A stretch of DNA of 23,064 bases, taken from the NCBI GenBank assembly GCA_018713755.1, contig DVOG01000076.1, positions 1 to 23,064 on the forward strand, in the 5' to 3' direction. The stretch comes from Candidatus Spyradosoma merdigallinarum (GTDB lineage Bacteria > Verrucomicrobiota > Verrucomicrobiia > Opitutales > UBA953). The notes under the pieces were generated by a model. The model worked only from the letters and a program-made list of their open reading frames with translations. It did not search any database and was not told the DNA's origin. This document shows positions 13,561-21,748 of the stretch, one piece after another; the first letter of the stretch is position 1; the number at the start of each line of letters is the position of its first letter. Position numbers and translations under genes: made by a program.

Positions 13561-13606
13561 TGATTTTTCCTTTGTGGTGTGGGTGTTGTTTGTTTTTATG
13601 TGCGTA
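13561..13606 (-). promoter_or_regulatory. Unstructured A/C-rich translation-initiation region of atpE with Shine-Dalgarno
   Basis: The ~46 nt upstream of the ATG on the minus strand (for example AAAAACAAACAACACCCAC, then CACAAAGGAAAAATCA) contain almost no G except in the AAGGA site. E. coli atpE is known to have an unstructured upstream translational enhancer; this looks like an analogue. The 12-bp palindrome TCCCGCGCGGGA (13633-13644) lies further upstream, near the end of atpB. Confidence 0.5.
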
Positions 13607-13666
13607 TCCCGGCGTGAACGCGTCGCGCATCCTCCCGCGCGGGAAAAGGCTGAAAGCGGTTTTCCG

Positions 13667-14536
13667 TCAGCTCGCCGGCGTTCCCGCGTCCTCCGCGGGT
13701 TCGTCGTCGTGATTGGTGATCAGTCCGATGTAGACGGCGGAAAGCAGCGTGAAGACGAGCGCCTGGACGACGCCCACGAGCAATTCCAGAAAATAGAACG
13801 CGGTGAAATATCCCGTCGAGTGCATCAGCGTCTCGCCGCCGAAGACGTTCCCGAAAAGACGGAACGAGAGCGAAATCGGCCGGAACAGAATCGAGATGAC
13901 TTCGATGACGCCGACGCCGAGAAAAATCAGCGAAAGGAAATAATAGACCGCCGCGGGAACGTCGTTTCTGGACGCCTTGTTCCCGAACCACTCGTGCAGC
14001 ACGGCTCTCGGGCCGGCGAATTTGAAAATCAGAATCAGCCACGCGCCGAACGAAATCAGCGCCAGCCCCAGCGTGCCGTTCATGTCCGCGCCGAGCGGGC
14101 GGAACAGCGGAAGAAACGTCTCCGTGCCGTCCGCGGCGGTTTCGTGCCAGCCGATCGTGCCGATGCCCGGAATCAGACTCGCCCAGTTTTGCGCCAAAAT
14201 GAAGAAAAACAGGCAAATCAGCAGCGGGAACGCCGCCGGGAAGGCGCGCCTGCCCAAAATCGGCTCCAAAATCTCCTTGAACATGCCGATAATCGTCTCG
14301 ACCGCGTACTGCCCTTTCGACGGAACGAGCTTCGGCCGCCCGCACGCCAGCCGAATCAGCGCGATCAGAACAAGCGCCACGATCCACGTCGTCACAATGC
14401 TGTTCGTGATCGGGAGAGAAAATCCGTCCCAAAGCGGAATTTCGAAAAGCGTCTCGGCGGCTTCCGCCGCCGAGGCCGTCGGCGCCGCCGCCAGCAGCGG
14501 CGCCATGCAGGGGAAAAATTTTTTCACGAGAGTCAT
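13667..14536 (-). CDS. atpB: F-type ATP synthase a subunit
   Basis: The membrane stator channel subunit has 289 residues from this start. The essential Arg is Arg226 in ISLSFRLFGNVFGGE. The conserved C-terminal helix LLVGVVQALVFTLLSAVYIGL and several other hydrophobic helices are present (WIVALVLIALIRLA, FPLLICLFFFILAQNWASLIPG, LALISFGAWLILIFKF). The N-terminus MTLVKKFFPCMAPLLAAAPTASA looks like a signal peptide. The ATG at 14534-14536 was chosen because a good -10 element (14559-14564) overlaps the alternative ATG at 14558-14560 (MADVGKFV...), which would give 297 residues; that start cannot be excluded. No atpI is seen upstream. It is the first gene of the operon. Confidence 0.95.
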   Translation of the reverse strand: MTLVKKFFPCMAPLLAAAPTASAAEAAETLFEIPLWDGFSLPITNSIVTTWIVALVLIALIRLACGRPKLVPSKGQYAVETIIGMFKEILEPILGRRAFPAAFPLLICLFFFILAQNWASLIPGIGTIGWHETAADGTETFLPLFRPLGADMNGTLGLALISFGAWLILIFKFAGPRAVLHEWFGNKASRNDVPAAVYYFLSLIFLGVGVIEVISILFRPISLSFRLFGNVFGGETLMHSTGYFTAFYFLELLVGVVQALVFTLLSAVYIGLITNHDDEPAEDAGTPAS

Positions 14537-14558
14537 AACGAATTTTCCGACATCCGCC

Positions 14559-14586
14559 ATTATGCACCGTCGCGCCGAAATTGCAA
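14559..14586 (-). promoter_or_regulatory. Putative promoter of the ATP synthase operon
   Basis: On the minus strand TTGCAA (14581-14586) is followed after 16 bp by CATAAT (14559-14564), which matches 5/6 of the -10 consensus. Transcription would start near 14552, about 16 nt before the chosen atpB ATG. Confidence 0.5.
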
Positions 14587-14703
14587 AACGCTTTTCGGCA
14601 AGACGCCGCGCGAGCGGACATCGGAAGCTCATCATGAGCGAATTAGAACAAATGTTCAAGCAGAAAAGCGCGCCGTTCCCGTTTTTCCGTTTTTCGGAGC
14701 GAA

Positions 14704-14733
14704 GCGTTCCCGCGGCGACGGGTGCGGGAACGC
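14704..14733. repeat. Inverted octamer pair after dnaE, 10-bp perfect stem
   Basis: GCGTTCCCGC (14704-14713) and GCGGGAACGC (14724-14733) flank a 10-nt spacer just after the dnaE stop (14750). There is no U-tract on either strand, so it is not a textbook terminator. It may still end or protect the dnaE transcript. The rest of the 14561-14749 gap holds the atpB promoter and one near-match of the octamer. Confidence 0.65.
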
Positions 14734-14749
14734 CTCGCGGAGCGGCATG

Positions 14750-17700
14750 TCAGGCGCGTCCGGGGAAGCGCGACGGGCGCCGATACGGCGCGGAAGTTTC
14801 GACGGCGTAGCCAACGACGGCGGGATCTTTGACGAGCGCGGCGAATTTTTCCGCGGGAAAAAACGTGCCCGCGGCTTCGGGCAAATCGCATTCGACGAGG
14901 CTGTCGTCGGGCCGGCGCACGGCGAGCGCGACGCGCGTGCCGCCGGAATTTTCCCGCAGGTGCGGGAGCAGTTTTTTTTCGAGAAACGCGGGAACGTCCG
15001 CGTCGGCGTCCAGCACGAAGGAAACTTTCTTCAGCAGTTTCGGGAGCTGTTCCCGCAACGGCGAGATGCGCACGGCCTGCAGGCTCCATTCCTCCTGGCG
15101 GTCCCGGTAGCGCAGCTCGCAGTCGATGACGACTTGCGCGCCGTCGGCGATTTGCCCCTTGTTTTCTTCGTAATCCGAAGCGAAGCAGATCATGTTGTAC
15201 TTGTCCTTGCGCGTCTCGAGCGAGAACGTCGCGAAAACGCGCCGGTCGGCGGTCTGCTTGACGTAAATGTCCTCGATGATGCCGCAAACGCGCACAACGT
15301 GGTTTTTCGCCGTTTTGGAAAACGCGCAGGCGTCGAGCGGGCCCGAAAGCGTGGAGACGGCGGCGTCGAGCCCCGCGTAAAAGCCGAGCGGATGCCCGGA
15401 AAGGTAAAGTCCGAGCAGCTCCTTTTCCTTGCGGAGCTTTTCCAGCGGCGACATCGGCGCGCCGGAGCGGTCGATGAAATCCGCGGCGGAGCGGCGTTCG
15501 TCCGCGATGCCGAGCTCGAGCGTTCCCGTGTCGTCCGCGTCGTTTTTCTGGAGGAAATCGCGCACGGCGTTGAAGGACGCCTGGATGTGATTGCGGTCCT
15601 CGTATTGCTCGCAGCTGTCGAAGCCGCCCGCGTCGATCAGCGAAATCATGTTGCGCCCGATGTTGATCGGCAGCTCGCGGACGACGCCGGTCTCCGCGTT
15701 CTTCACGGAAACGCGCTTGGGAACGATGCGTTCCATAAAGTCGACGAAGCCTTTGTATTTCCCGCCGCGGGAACGTTCCTCGATGATGGTCTGCGCGATT
15801 TTCCCGCCGAGCCCCTTCAGCGCCATGAAGCCGAAGTGGATGGCGTTGTTCGCGGGATCGGGCGTGAAAAGCTCGTTGGACGTGTTGACGTTCGGCCCGC
15901 GGACGCCGATGCCCATGCTCTCGCATTCGGCGATGACGCCGAGCATCTTTTCCGGATTGTTCATTTCGGAGTCGAGCACCGCCGCCATGTATTCCACGGG
16001 AAAATGCGCCTTAAGGTAGCCCGTCTGGTAGGCGACGTAGGCATAACAGACGGAGTGCGACTTGTTGAAGGCGTATTCCGCGAACGCCGTCCAGTCCTTC
16101 CAGATTTTGTCGATGAGCTGCTCCGCACGCGCCCTGTTGCCCTTGAGCGGCTCCATGAAACGCGGATTTTCGAGGCAGCCGCGGTGAAATTTTTCCTGCA
16201 GCTTCGCCATCGTGTCGAGCTGTTTTTTCCCCATCGCCTTGCGGAGCACGTCGGACTCGCCGCGCGTGAACTGCCCGAGCTCGCGGGAAAGCAGCATCAC
16301 CTGCTCCTGATAAACCGTGATCCCGTAGGTGTCTTCGAGATAGCGCTCCATCAGCGGGTGATCGTAAACGATGCGGTCTTCGCCGTGCTTGCGCCGGATG
16401 AACTGCGGGATGTATTCCATCGGTCCGGGCCGATAAAGCGCGTTCATGGCGACGAGGTCTTCGAAGCGGTTCGGCCGAAGCAGGCGCAGGTACTTCCGCA
16501 TGCCGGCGGATTCGAACTGGAACAGGCCCGTCGTTTCTCCGCGGGAAAAGACGCCGAACGTCTTCTCGTCGTCGAGCGGGATCGCGCCGATGTCGACGTC
16601 GACGCCTTTCGCGGCCTTCACGTTCGCCAGACAGTTTTTCAGAATGGTGAGCGTCTTCAGCCCGAGAAAGTCCATCTTGAGCAGCCCGATCGGTTCGACG
16701 AAATGCCCGTCGTACTGCGTCGTGAGCAGATTGTCGTCCGGCGTCGGCATCACGGGAATGGTCTCGATGAGCGGATCGCGGGAAATCAGCGTTCCGCAGG
16801 CGTGGACGCCCGTCTGCCGAATCGAGCCGTCGAGCGCTTCCGCGAAACGAAGCGTGTCGACGATGAGCGGGTCCGAGGAATTTTTCTCGTCGCGCAGCTG
16901 CGGGCTTTCCGCCAGCGCCGCCTCCATGGTGATTTTCGGACGCGCGGGAACGAGCTTCGCAAGGCGGTTCGCCTCCGCCAGCGGCAGGTCGAGCACGCGC
17001 GCGACGTCCTTGATCGCCATGCGCGGCGCCATGCTGCCGAAGGTGACGATGTGCGCGACGTGGTCCTGCCCGTATTTGCGCGCGACCCAGTCGAGCACTT
17101 TTCCGCGGCCGACGTCGTCGAAGTCGATGTCGATATCGGGCATCGAAATGCGGTCCGGATTCAGGAAGCGCTCGAACAGCAAGTCGTATTTCATCGGGTC
17201 GATCGCCGTGATGCCGAGACAGTAGGCGACGACGCTTCCCGCCGCGCTCCCGCGCCCGGGCCCGACGAGCACGCCCATTTCCCGCGCCGCCGCGATGAAG
17301 TCCTGCACGATCAGAAAGTAGCCGGGAAAGCCCATGAGCTTAATCGTGTTCAGCTCGAAATCGATGCGTTCCCGCACGTCTTCGGGAACGTCTTCGCCCC
17401 AGCGTCGGCGCGCTCCCGCCAGCGTCAGATGCCGCAGATAATCGGCCTCGAAGCGGATGCGGTAAACTTTCTCCGCGCCGCCGAGCTTTTCGTAGCGTTC
17501 GCCGAATTCCGCCTTCAGCTCGTCCTCGGAAATGCGTTCCCGCAGCGCCGCCTCCGAGCCGAAATCCTCGGGAATCGGGAACACGGGCATGATCGGAGGG
17601 GAATCCAGCTCGTATTCCCCGACTTTGTTCGCGACTTCAAGCGTGTTGAGCAGAACGTCCGGCCGGTCGCCGAACAGCGCCTTCATCTCGTCCGTCGTCT

Positions 17701-18514
17701 TGAACCATTCCTGCCGCGTGTAGCGCAGGCGTTTTTCGTCCGAAACCTTTTTCCCGGAGTTGAGACAAAGCAAAATGTCGTGCGCGTCGGCATCTTCCGC
17801 ATTGAGAAAGTGCACGTCGTTCGTGGCGACGACCTTGATGCCGAGTTTTTCCGCGATGCGGAAGATGCCTTTTTCGACGATGATCTGCCGCTCGTAGACG
17901 CCGCGCGTCTCCTCGTTCACGCTGTTCGGGTGGCGCATGACTTCGAGGTAGAAGTCCTCGCCGAACACGCGCCGGAACCAGCGCGCCGCCTCTTCCGCTC
18001 CCGCTTCGTCCCCGGCGAGAATTTTCGAAGGAATTTCGCCGGCGAGACAGGCGGAGCACACGATGAGCCCGTCCTTGTATTTTTCGAGAATTTCCTTGTC
18101 GATGCGCGGGCGGTAATAATTCCCTTCGATGTAGCCGAGCGAAACCAGCCGCACGAGGTTGCGGTAGCCCCGCAGGTTTTTCGCGAGCAGAATCAGGTGG
18201 TTCCCGGAGCGGTCGATTTTCTCGTCCGTTCCCGCGGGAATGTTCTTGCCTTTGTCGAAGCGCGTGCGGCGCGCGACGTAGACCTCGCAGCCGAGAATCG
18301 GCTTGATGCCGGCCTTGCGGCACGTGTCGTAAAAAAGCTTTATCCCGAACATGTTCCCGTGGTCGGTCAGCGCGACGGCCGCCATGCCGTCCGCCTTCGC
18401 CTTCGCCGCGAGCTTCTTTATGCTCGTCGCGCCGTCCAGCAGCGAATACTGCGAGTGGACGTGCAAATGGACGAAATCGCTGAACGGCGCGGGCGCGGGA
18501 ACTTCGGAAGGCAT
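14750..18514 (-). CDS. dnaE: DNA polymerase III alpha subunit
   Basis: This 1254-residue replicative polymerase begins with a PHP domain (~14-300): HLHVHSQYSLLDG (16-28), TDHGNMFG, GCEVYV, HLILLAKN, SACLAGE and TNDVHFL. The C-family catalytic core carries GPGRGSAAGSVVAYCLGIT (418-436), PDIDIDF with Asp460/Asp462 of the active site, and KMDFLGLKTLTIL with the third Asp. After the fingers region (VYQEQVMLLSRELG, AFNKSHSVCYAYVAYQTGYLKAHFP) come a helix-hairpin-helix segment (GLGGKIAQTIIE) and an OB-fold (VRVCGIIEDIYVKQTADRRVFATFSLE). The length fits DnaE1. The metal-ligand positions of the PHP domain look intact. The ATG at 18512-18514 sits 8 residues before the PHP fold, with no clear Shine-Dalgarno. 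It appears to be its own transcription unit between bioB and atpB. Confidence 0.98.
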   Translation of the reverse strand: MPSEVPAPAPFSDFVHLHVHSQYSLLDGATSIKKLAAKAKADGMAAVALTDHGNMFGIKLFYDTCRKAGIKPILGCEVYVARRTRFDKGKNIPAGTDEKIDRSGNHLILLAKNLRGYRNLVRLVSLGYIEGNYYRPRIDKEILEKYKDGLIVCSACLAGEIPSKILAGDEAGAEEAARWFRRVFGEDFYLEVMRHPNSVNEETRGVYERQIIVEKGIFRIAEKLGIKVVATNDVHFLNAEDADAHDILLCLNSGKKVSDEKRLRYTRQEWFKTTDEMKALFGDRPDVLLNTLEVANKVGEYELDSPPIMPVFPIPEDFGSEAALRERISEDELKAEFGERYEKLGGAEKVYRIRFEADYLRHLTLAGARRRWGEDVPEDVRERIDFELNTIKLMGFPGYFLIVQDFIAAAREMGVLVGPGRGSAAGSVVAYCLGITAIDPMKYDLLFERFLNPDRISMPDIDIDFDDVGRGKVLDWVARKYGQDHVAHIVTFGSMAPRMAIKDVARVLDLPLAEANRLAKLVPARPKITMEAALAESPQLRDEKNSSDPLIVDTLRFAEALDGSIRQTGVHACGTLISRDPLIETIPVMPTPDDNLLTTQYDGHFVEPIGLLKMDFLGLKTLTILKNCLANVKAAKGVDVDIGAIPLDDEKTFGVFSRGETTGLFQFESAGMRKYLRLLRPNRFEDLVAMNALYRPGPMEYIPQFIRRKHGEDRIVYDHPLMERYLEDTYGITVYQEQVMLLSRELGQFTRGESDVLRKAMGKKQLDTMAKLQEKFHRGCLENPRFMEPLKGNRARAEQLIDKIWKDWTAFAEYAFNKSHSVCYAYVAYQTGYLKAHFPVEYMAAVLDSEMNNPEKMLGVIAECESMGIGVRGPNVNTSNELFTPDPANNAIHFGFMALKGLGGKIAQTIIEERSRGGKYKGFVDFMERIVPKRVSVKNAETGVVRELPINIGRNMISLIDAGGFDSCEQYEDRNHIQASFNAVRDFLQKNDADDTGTLELGIADERRSAADFIDRSGAPMSPLEKLRKEKELLGLYLSGHPLGFYAGLDAAVSTLSGPLDACAFSKTAKNHVVRVCGIIEDIYVKQTADRRVFATFSLETRKDKYNMICFASDYEENKGQIADGAQVVIDCELRYRDRQEEWSLQAVRISPLREQLPKLLKKVSFVLDADADVPAFLEKKLLPHLRENSGGTRVALAVRRPDDSLVECDLPEAAGTFFPAEKFAALVKDPAVVGYAVETSAPYRRPSRFPGRA

Positions 18515-18539
18515 TTTCGTTTCAATTCGTCGTTTCGGG

Positions 18540-18592
18540 GCGGGAACGCGCGTTTCGGCGGGAACGCCGCGCCGCGAGGGGCGCGTTCCCGC
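18540..18592. repeat. Cluster of three octamers between bioB and dnaE
   Basis: GCGGGAAC occurs at 18540-18547 and 18558-18565, and GTTCCCGC at 18585-18592. The last two are inverted and can form a GC-rich hairpin with a ~19-nt loop. The 111-bp gap 18515-18625 otherwise shows no gene and no clear promoter. The bioB transcript must end and dnaE must begin here. Confidence 0.6.
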
Positions 18593-18625
18593 GCGGCGCG
18601 ATTTTTCGGAAGGAGGAAAAAGGAA

Positions 18626-19795
18626 TCAGTGCTCGCCGCCGCAGTCGCAGCCGCGCGCCCAGGTCCCGTTTTCGGAAAGCTCGTGCTCGTGCTTTTTCGC
18701 GAATTCGGGAACGCCCTCTTCCTCCGTCGCGGGAGCAGGCGCAGCCTTTTTCTCATCGTCGCCGTGATGGTGATGATGGTGGTCGTGATCGCCGCCGCAG
18801 GTGCAGTTCCCGCAGGAGCCGTCGCCCTTGCAGCCGTTCATTTTCCGGCGGAATTCCTCGGGATCGAGAGGCCGCAGCCCGAGCCGCGCCAGCAAAGCGA
18901 AATCCTTCGCGACGGGGCCGTTCGGCGTCGTCAGCAGTTTGTCTCCGAGGAAAATCGAGTTCGCGCCGGCGGCGAAGCACAGCGCCTGCGCCTCGTCGCT
19001 CATTTGCGCGCGTCCGGCGGAAATGCGCACGATCGCCTTCGGCATCAGGATGCGCGCGACCGCGATGATGCGGACGAATTCGAAAACGTCCACCGGGGGA
19101 CGCCCTTCAAGCGGCGTTCCCGGGCACGGGATCAGCGCGTTGATCGGCACGGACTCCGGCTGCTTCTCCATGTTCGCCAGCTCGATGAGCATTTTCAGAC
19201 GGTCGTCCACGGTTTCGCCCATGCCGAGAATCCCGCCGGAGCAGACGCCCATGCCCGCCGCCTGCACGTTGCGGATCGTTTCCAGGCGGTCGTCGTAAGT
19301 GCGCGTCGAAATGATTTCCGGGTAATACTCCCGCGACGTGTCGAGATTGTGATTGTAAATGTCGCAGCCGGCCTCTTTGAGGCGCCGCGCCTGCTCTTCC
19401 GTGATCAGCCCGAGCGTGCAGCATACCTGCAGACCGAGCGCCTTCACGCCGCGCACCGACGCCAGCACGCTTTCGAACTGCGGGCCGTCGTTCACGCGCC
19501 GCCACGCCGCGCCCATGCAGAAGCGCGACGCTCCCGCCGCCTTCGCCTTTTTTGCGGCTTCGACGACGGCTTCCGGATCCATCAGCGGTTCGGGCTTCAC
19601 GCCCGTTTCGCTGCGCGAAGACTGGGGGCAATACGCGCAGTCTTCCGGGCACGCGCCGGTTTTTATCGACTGCAGCATGTTGATCTGCACGGCGTCGGGC
19701 ACCTGCGTCTGCTGGTGAATTTCCTGCGCGTAGTAAATCAGCGTCGGAAGCGGCAGATTGTAGACTTTGCGGACATCCTCAAGATAATAAATCAT
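18626..19795 (-). CDS. bioB: Biotin synthase with a Cys/His-rich C-terminal extension
   Basis: This radical-SAM enzyme inserts sulfur into dethiobiotin. The SAM-cluster motif is CPEDCAYC (Cys49, Cys53, Cys56). Ligands of the auxiliary [2Fe-2S] cluster are present as Cys93 (RFCMGAAW), Cys125/126 (VCCTLG), Cys185 (GVCSGGI) and the VRISAGR arginine motif (256-262). The family fold ends near residue 320. A ~69-residue tail then carries Cys322, 328, 331 and 333, a run with seven His at 337-344, an acidic/Ala-Pro linker, and a final HEHE...GCDCGGEH. This tail is absent from E. coli BioB (346 aa). The ATG at 19793-19795 was chosen; a TTG 21 nt upstream adds only hydrophobic residues and lies over the -10 element. 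Other biotin genes are not in the window. Confidence 0.96.
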   Translation of the reverse strand: MIYYLEDVRKVYNLPLPTLIYYAQEIHQQTQVPDAVQINMLQSIKTGACPEDCAYCPQSSRSETGVKPEPLMDPEAVVEAAKKAKAAGASRFCMGAAWRRVNDGPQFESVLASVRGVKALGLQVCCTLGLITEEQARRLKEAGCDIYNHNLDTSREYYPEIISTRTYDDRLETIRNVQAAGMGVCSGGILGMGETVDDRLKMLIELANMEKQPESVPINALIPCPGTPLEGRPPVDVFEFVRIIAVARILMPKAIVRISAGRAQMSDEAQALCFAAGANSIFLGDKLLTTPNGPVAKDFALLARLGLRPLDPEEFRRKMNGCKGDGSCGNCTCGGDHDHHHHHHGDDEKKAAPAPATEEEGVPEFAKKHEHELSENGTWARGCDCGGEH

Positions 19796-19806
19796 GACGG
19801 ACAACA

Positions 19807-19835
19807 ATAATACCAAATCCGAAAAGCACGAACAA
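19807..19835 (-). promoter_or_regulatory. Putative promoter of bioB
   Basis: On the minus strand TTGTTC (19830-19835), 17 bp, then TATTAT (19807-19812; 5/6 of the -10 consensus). The start point would be about 19800, leaving only ~5 nt before the ATG. The -35 is weak. Confidence 0.45.
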
Positions 19836-19887
19836 AAACGTTCCCGCGCAGGCGCCGTCGAGCTTCGCCGGCGGAATTCCGCCCCCG

Positions 19888-19924
19888 CGTTCCCGCGGAA
19901 ACGGGCGTTCTTTCCGCGGGAGCG
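19888..19924 (-). other. Hairpin downstream of clcA
   Basis: The 14-nt arms CGTTCCCGCGGAAA (19888-19901) and TTTCCGCGGGAGCG (19911-19924) pair at 13 of 14 positions around a 9-nt loop, 10 nt after the clcA stop. One arm contains the octamer. No U-tract follows, so the role could be a factor-aided terminator or a 3' end stabiliser. Confidence 0.55.
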
Positions 19925-19934
19925 CCGCCGGGAA

Positions 19935-21731
19935 TCAGCGGACTTTTTCGCGGCGCATGATTTCGCCGAGCGCGAGGTAAAGGTCTGAGCGGTTGACGAC
20001 GCCGAGCAGCTTCTTCGTCTCCGTGTTCTCCACGAGCGCGAGCGCGTCCTCGTGCTTGCGCGAAGCGAAGATTTTCAGCGCGTCGGGCAGCTTCATTTCC
20101 GGCAGCAGCACGGGCAGATTGTCGCGGGAAACGTCGATGGCGATGAGCGCTTCGGCAAGCTCCTTCGTCTGCGCGAACTGCAGAATGTCGGACGAGACGA
20201 TCGCGCCGCGGCAGGCGTCGTTTTCGTCGGTGATGAAAATCGTCTGCGACGGGTGGCGGATGAGGACTTTCGCGACGGTCCCGAAGCTGTCGGTCGGGCG
20301 GACGGTCGGCGGCTTTTTCCGCGCGATTTCGATCAGGCGCACGGCGGAAAGCGGCTTCGAGAAAATGCTCCGCGGTCCCGACGTCAGCGCGTCGTGATAC
20401 ATCGATTCCGTGCGCAGCAGCCGCGCGATGCCGTAGGAGACGACGACGCCGATCACCAGCGGGAACATCAGCGTTCCCGCGAGCGTGAACTCGACGACGA
20501 GCAGCAGCGACGTCATCGGCGCGTTCGCCGCCGTCGTGAAAAACGCCGCCATGCCCACAAGCGAATACGCGATGGCGTGGTCCCCGGGAACGCCGAGCCG
20601 CGTCATCAGCGCGGAAAAAAGAAAACCGATGAACGTGCCGATCGTCAGACTCGGCGTCAGCGCCCCGCCGACCGTGCCGACGCCGAAGACGCACGCGACG
20701 ATGCCGACTTTCAGCGCCAGCAGCACGAGCGCCTCTTCGGGCGAAAACTCCGAAGCGACGATCCCGCGAATCATGTTGTAGCCGTTCCCGGTGATTTCCG
20801 GGAAAAAAACCGCCGCCGCGCCGACCAGCGCTCCCGCCAGCGCAAGCCGAACGGGCAGCATCGCGTGTTTTCCGTTCAGCAGCCGCCGCGCCTTTTTCAG
20901 AAGCCAAAGCCAGACGTTCGCGGCAAGCGAGGCGACGACGCCCAGCGCGATGCAGCTCAGCGCGACGACCAAATGGTTCGAGCCGATCGCGACTTCGCCG
21001 GAAACGTGATAAATCGGGTCGACCGCTCCCAGCATGCTCAGCGTCAGGTAGCCCGCGCAGCTCGCCACGAGCAGCGGCGCAAGAAAATCCAGCGTCAGCG
21101 CGCCGAGCACGATTTCGCCGACGAAAAGCCCGCCGGAAAGCGGCGTGTGGAACGTCGCCGCCATCGCCGAAGCCGCGGCGCAGGCGACGACGAGGCGCAA
21201 ACGCGGCGGCGGCAGATTGAATTTCGCGCCCAGCCACGACGCGGCGACGGCGGACGTCTGGATGAGCGGGCCTTCGCGCCCGATCGCCGCCCCCGAGCCG
21301 ATCGTGAACACGGCCGAAAGGCTTCGCAGCAGACTGGGCTTCGGCGGAACGTAGCCGTCGCCGAGCGCGATCGCCTCCATGTATTCCGTGGCTTTCACGG
21401 GAACGAACTTGTGCATGAACAGCAGCGTGCTCCCGGCGAGAACGCCGCCGACGGCGGGAACGAGAACGCAGTGCCAGCTTTCGAGACCGGCGAACGCGTC
21501 GACTTGGCTCAGACCGCGCGTTCCCGTGAGCAGATCCTGGACGCAATTCACGCAGAAACTGAACAGCAGCGCGGTCACGGCGCCGATGAAGCCGGCGCAG
21601 AGCGCCCAAATGTAGATGAGCTGCGTGTCGCCGATGCGGATTTTTTCCCGCACGTCCAACCCGTAGCGCATCCACCGGGAGAATTTCTTCTCGGCGGAAA
21701 CGTCGGCGCGGGCTTCTTTTTCGGCGGACAT
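19935..21731 (-). CDS. ClC-family chloride transporter/channel with two C-terminal CBS domains
   Basis: The 598-residue membrane protein has a ~450-residue ClC core and a cytoplasmic CBS pair. The GREGP motif, with the gating/proton glutamate, lies in SGAAIGREGPLIQTSAVAAS. The helix-N motif appears as GGALTPSLTIG. AATFHTPLSGGLFVGEIVL and FTTAANAPMTSLLLVVE are also typical. The classical GSGIPE motif is not recognisable (ATEYMEAIALGDG at that place), so ion selectivity is uncertain. The CBS domains lie at ~465-595 (PTVRPTDSFGTVAKVLIRHP, QTIFITDENDACRGAIVSSDIL, then a second unit ending LLGVVNRSDLYLAL) and probably bind a nucleotide. It lies 17 bp after the EIIA gene and is likely co-transcribed with it. 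No Shine-Dalgarno is seen before the ATG. Confidence 0.92.
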   Translation of the reverse strand: MSAEKEARADVSAEKKFSRWMRYGLDVREKIRIGDTQLIYIWALCAGFIGAVTALLFSFCVNCVQDLLTGTRGLSQVDAFAGLESWHCVLVPAVGGVLAGSTLLFMHKFVPVKATEYMEAIALGDGYVPPKPSLLRSLSAVFTIGSGAAIGREGPLIQTSAVAASWLGAKFNLPPPRLRLVVACAAASAMAATFHTPLSGGLFVGEIVLGALTLDFLAPLLVASCAGYLTLSMLGAVDPIYHVSGEVAIGSNHLVVALSCIALGVVASLAANVWLWLLKKARRLLNGKHAMLPVRLALAGALVGAAAVFFPEITGNGYNMIRGIVASEFSPEEALVLLALKVGIVACVFGVGTVGGALTPSLTIGTFIGFLFSALMTRLGVPGDHAIAYSLVGMAAFFTTAANAPMTSLLLVVEFTLAGTLMFPLVIGVVVSYGIARLLRTESMYHDALTSGPRSIFSKPLSAVRLIEIARKKPPTVRPTDSFGTVAKVLIRHPSQTIFITDENDACRGAIVSSDILQFAQTKELAEALIAIDVSRDNLPVLLPEMKLPDALKIFASRKHEDALALVENTETKKLLGVVNRSDLYLALGEIMRREKVR

Positions 21732-21748
21732 CGCGGAGCAAAACGCCG

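Noticed and set aside
13394..19810. Plus-strand open frame of 2138 codons
   Set aside because: It runs antisense through atpE, atpB, dnaE and bioB. The length is striking but is explained by the GC-rich codon use of those genes, which suppresses stops in this opposite frame; no protein features are seen.
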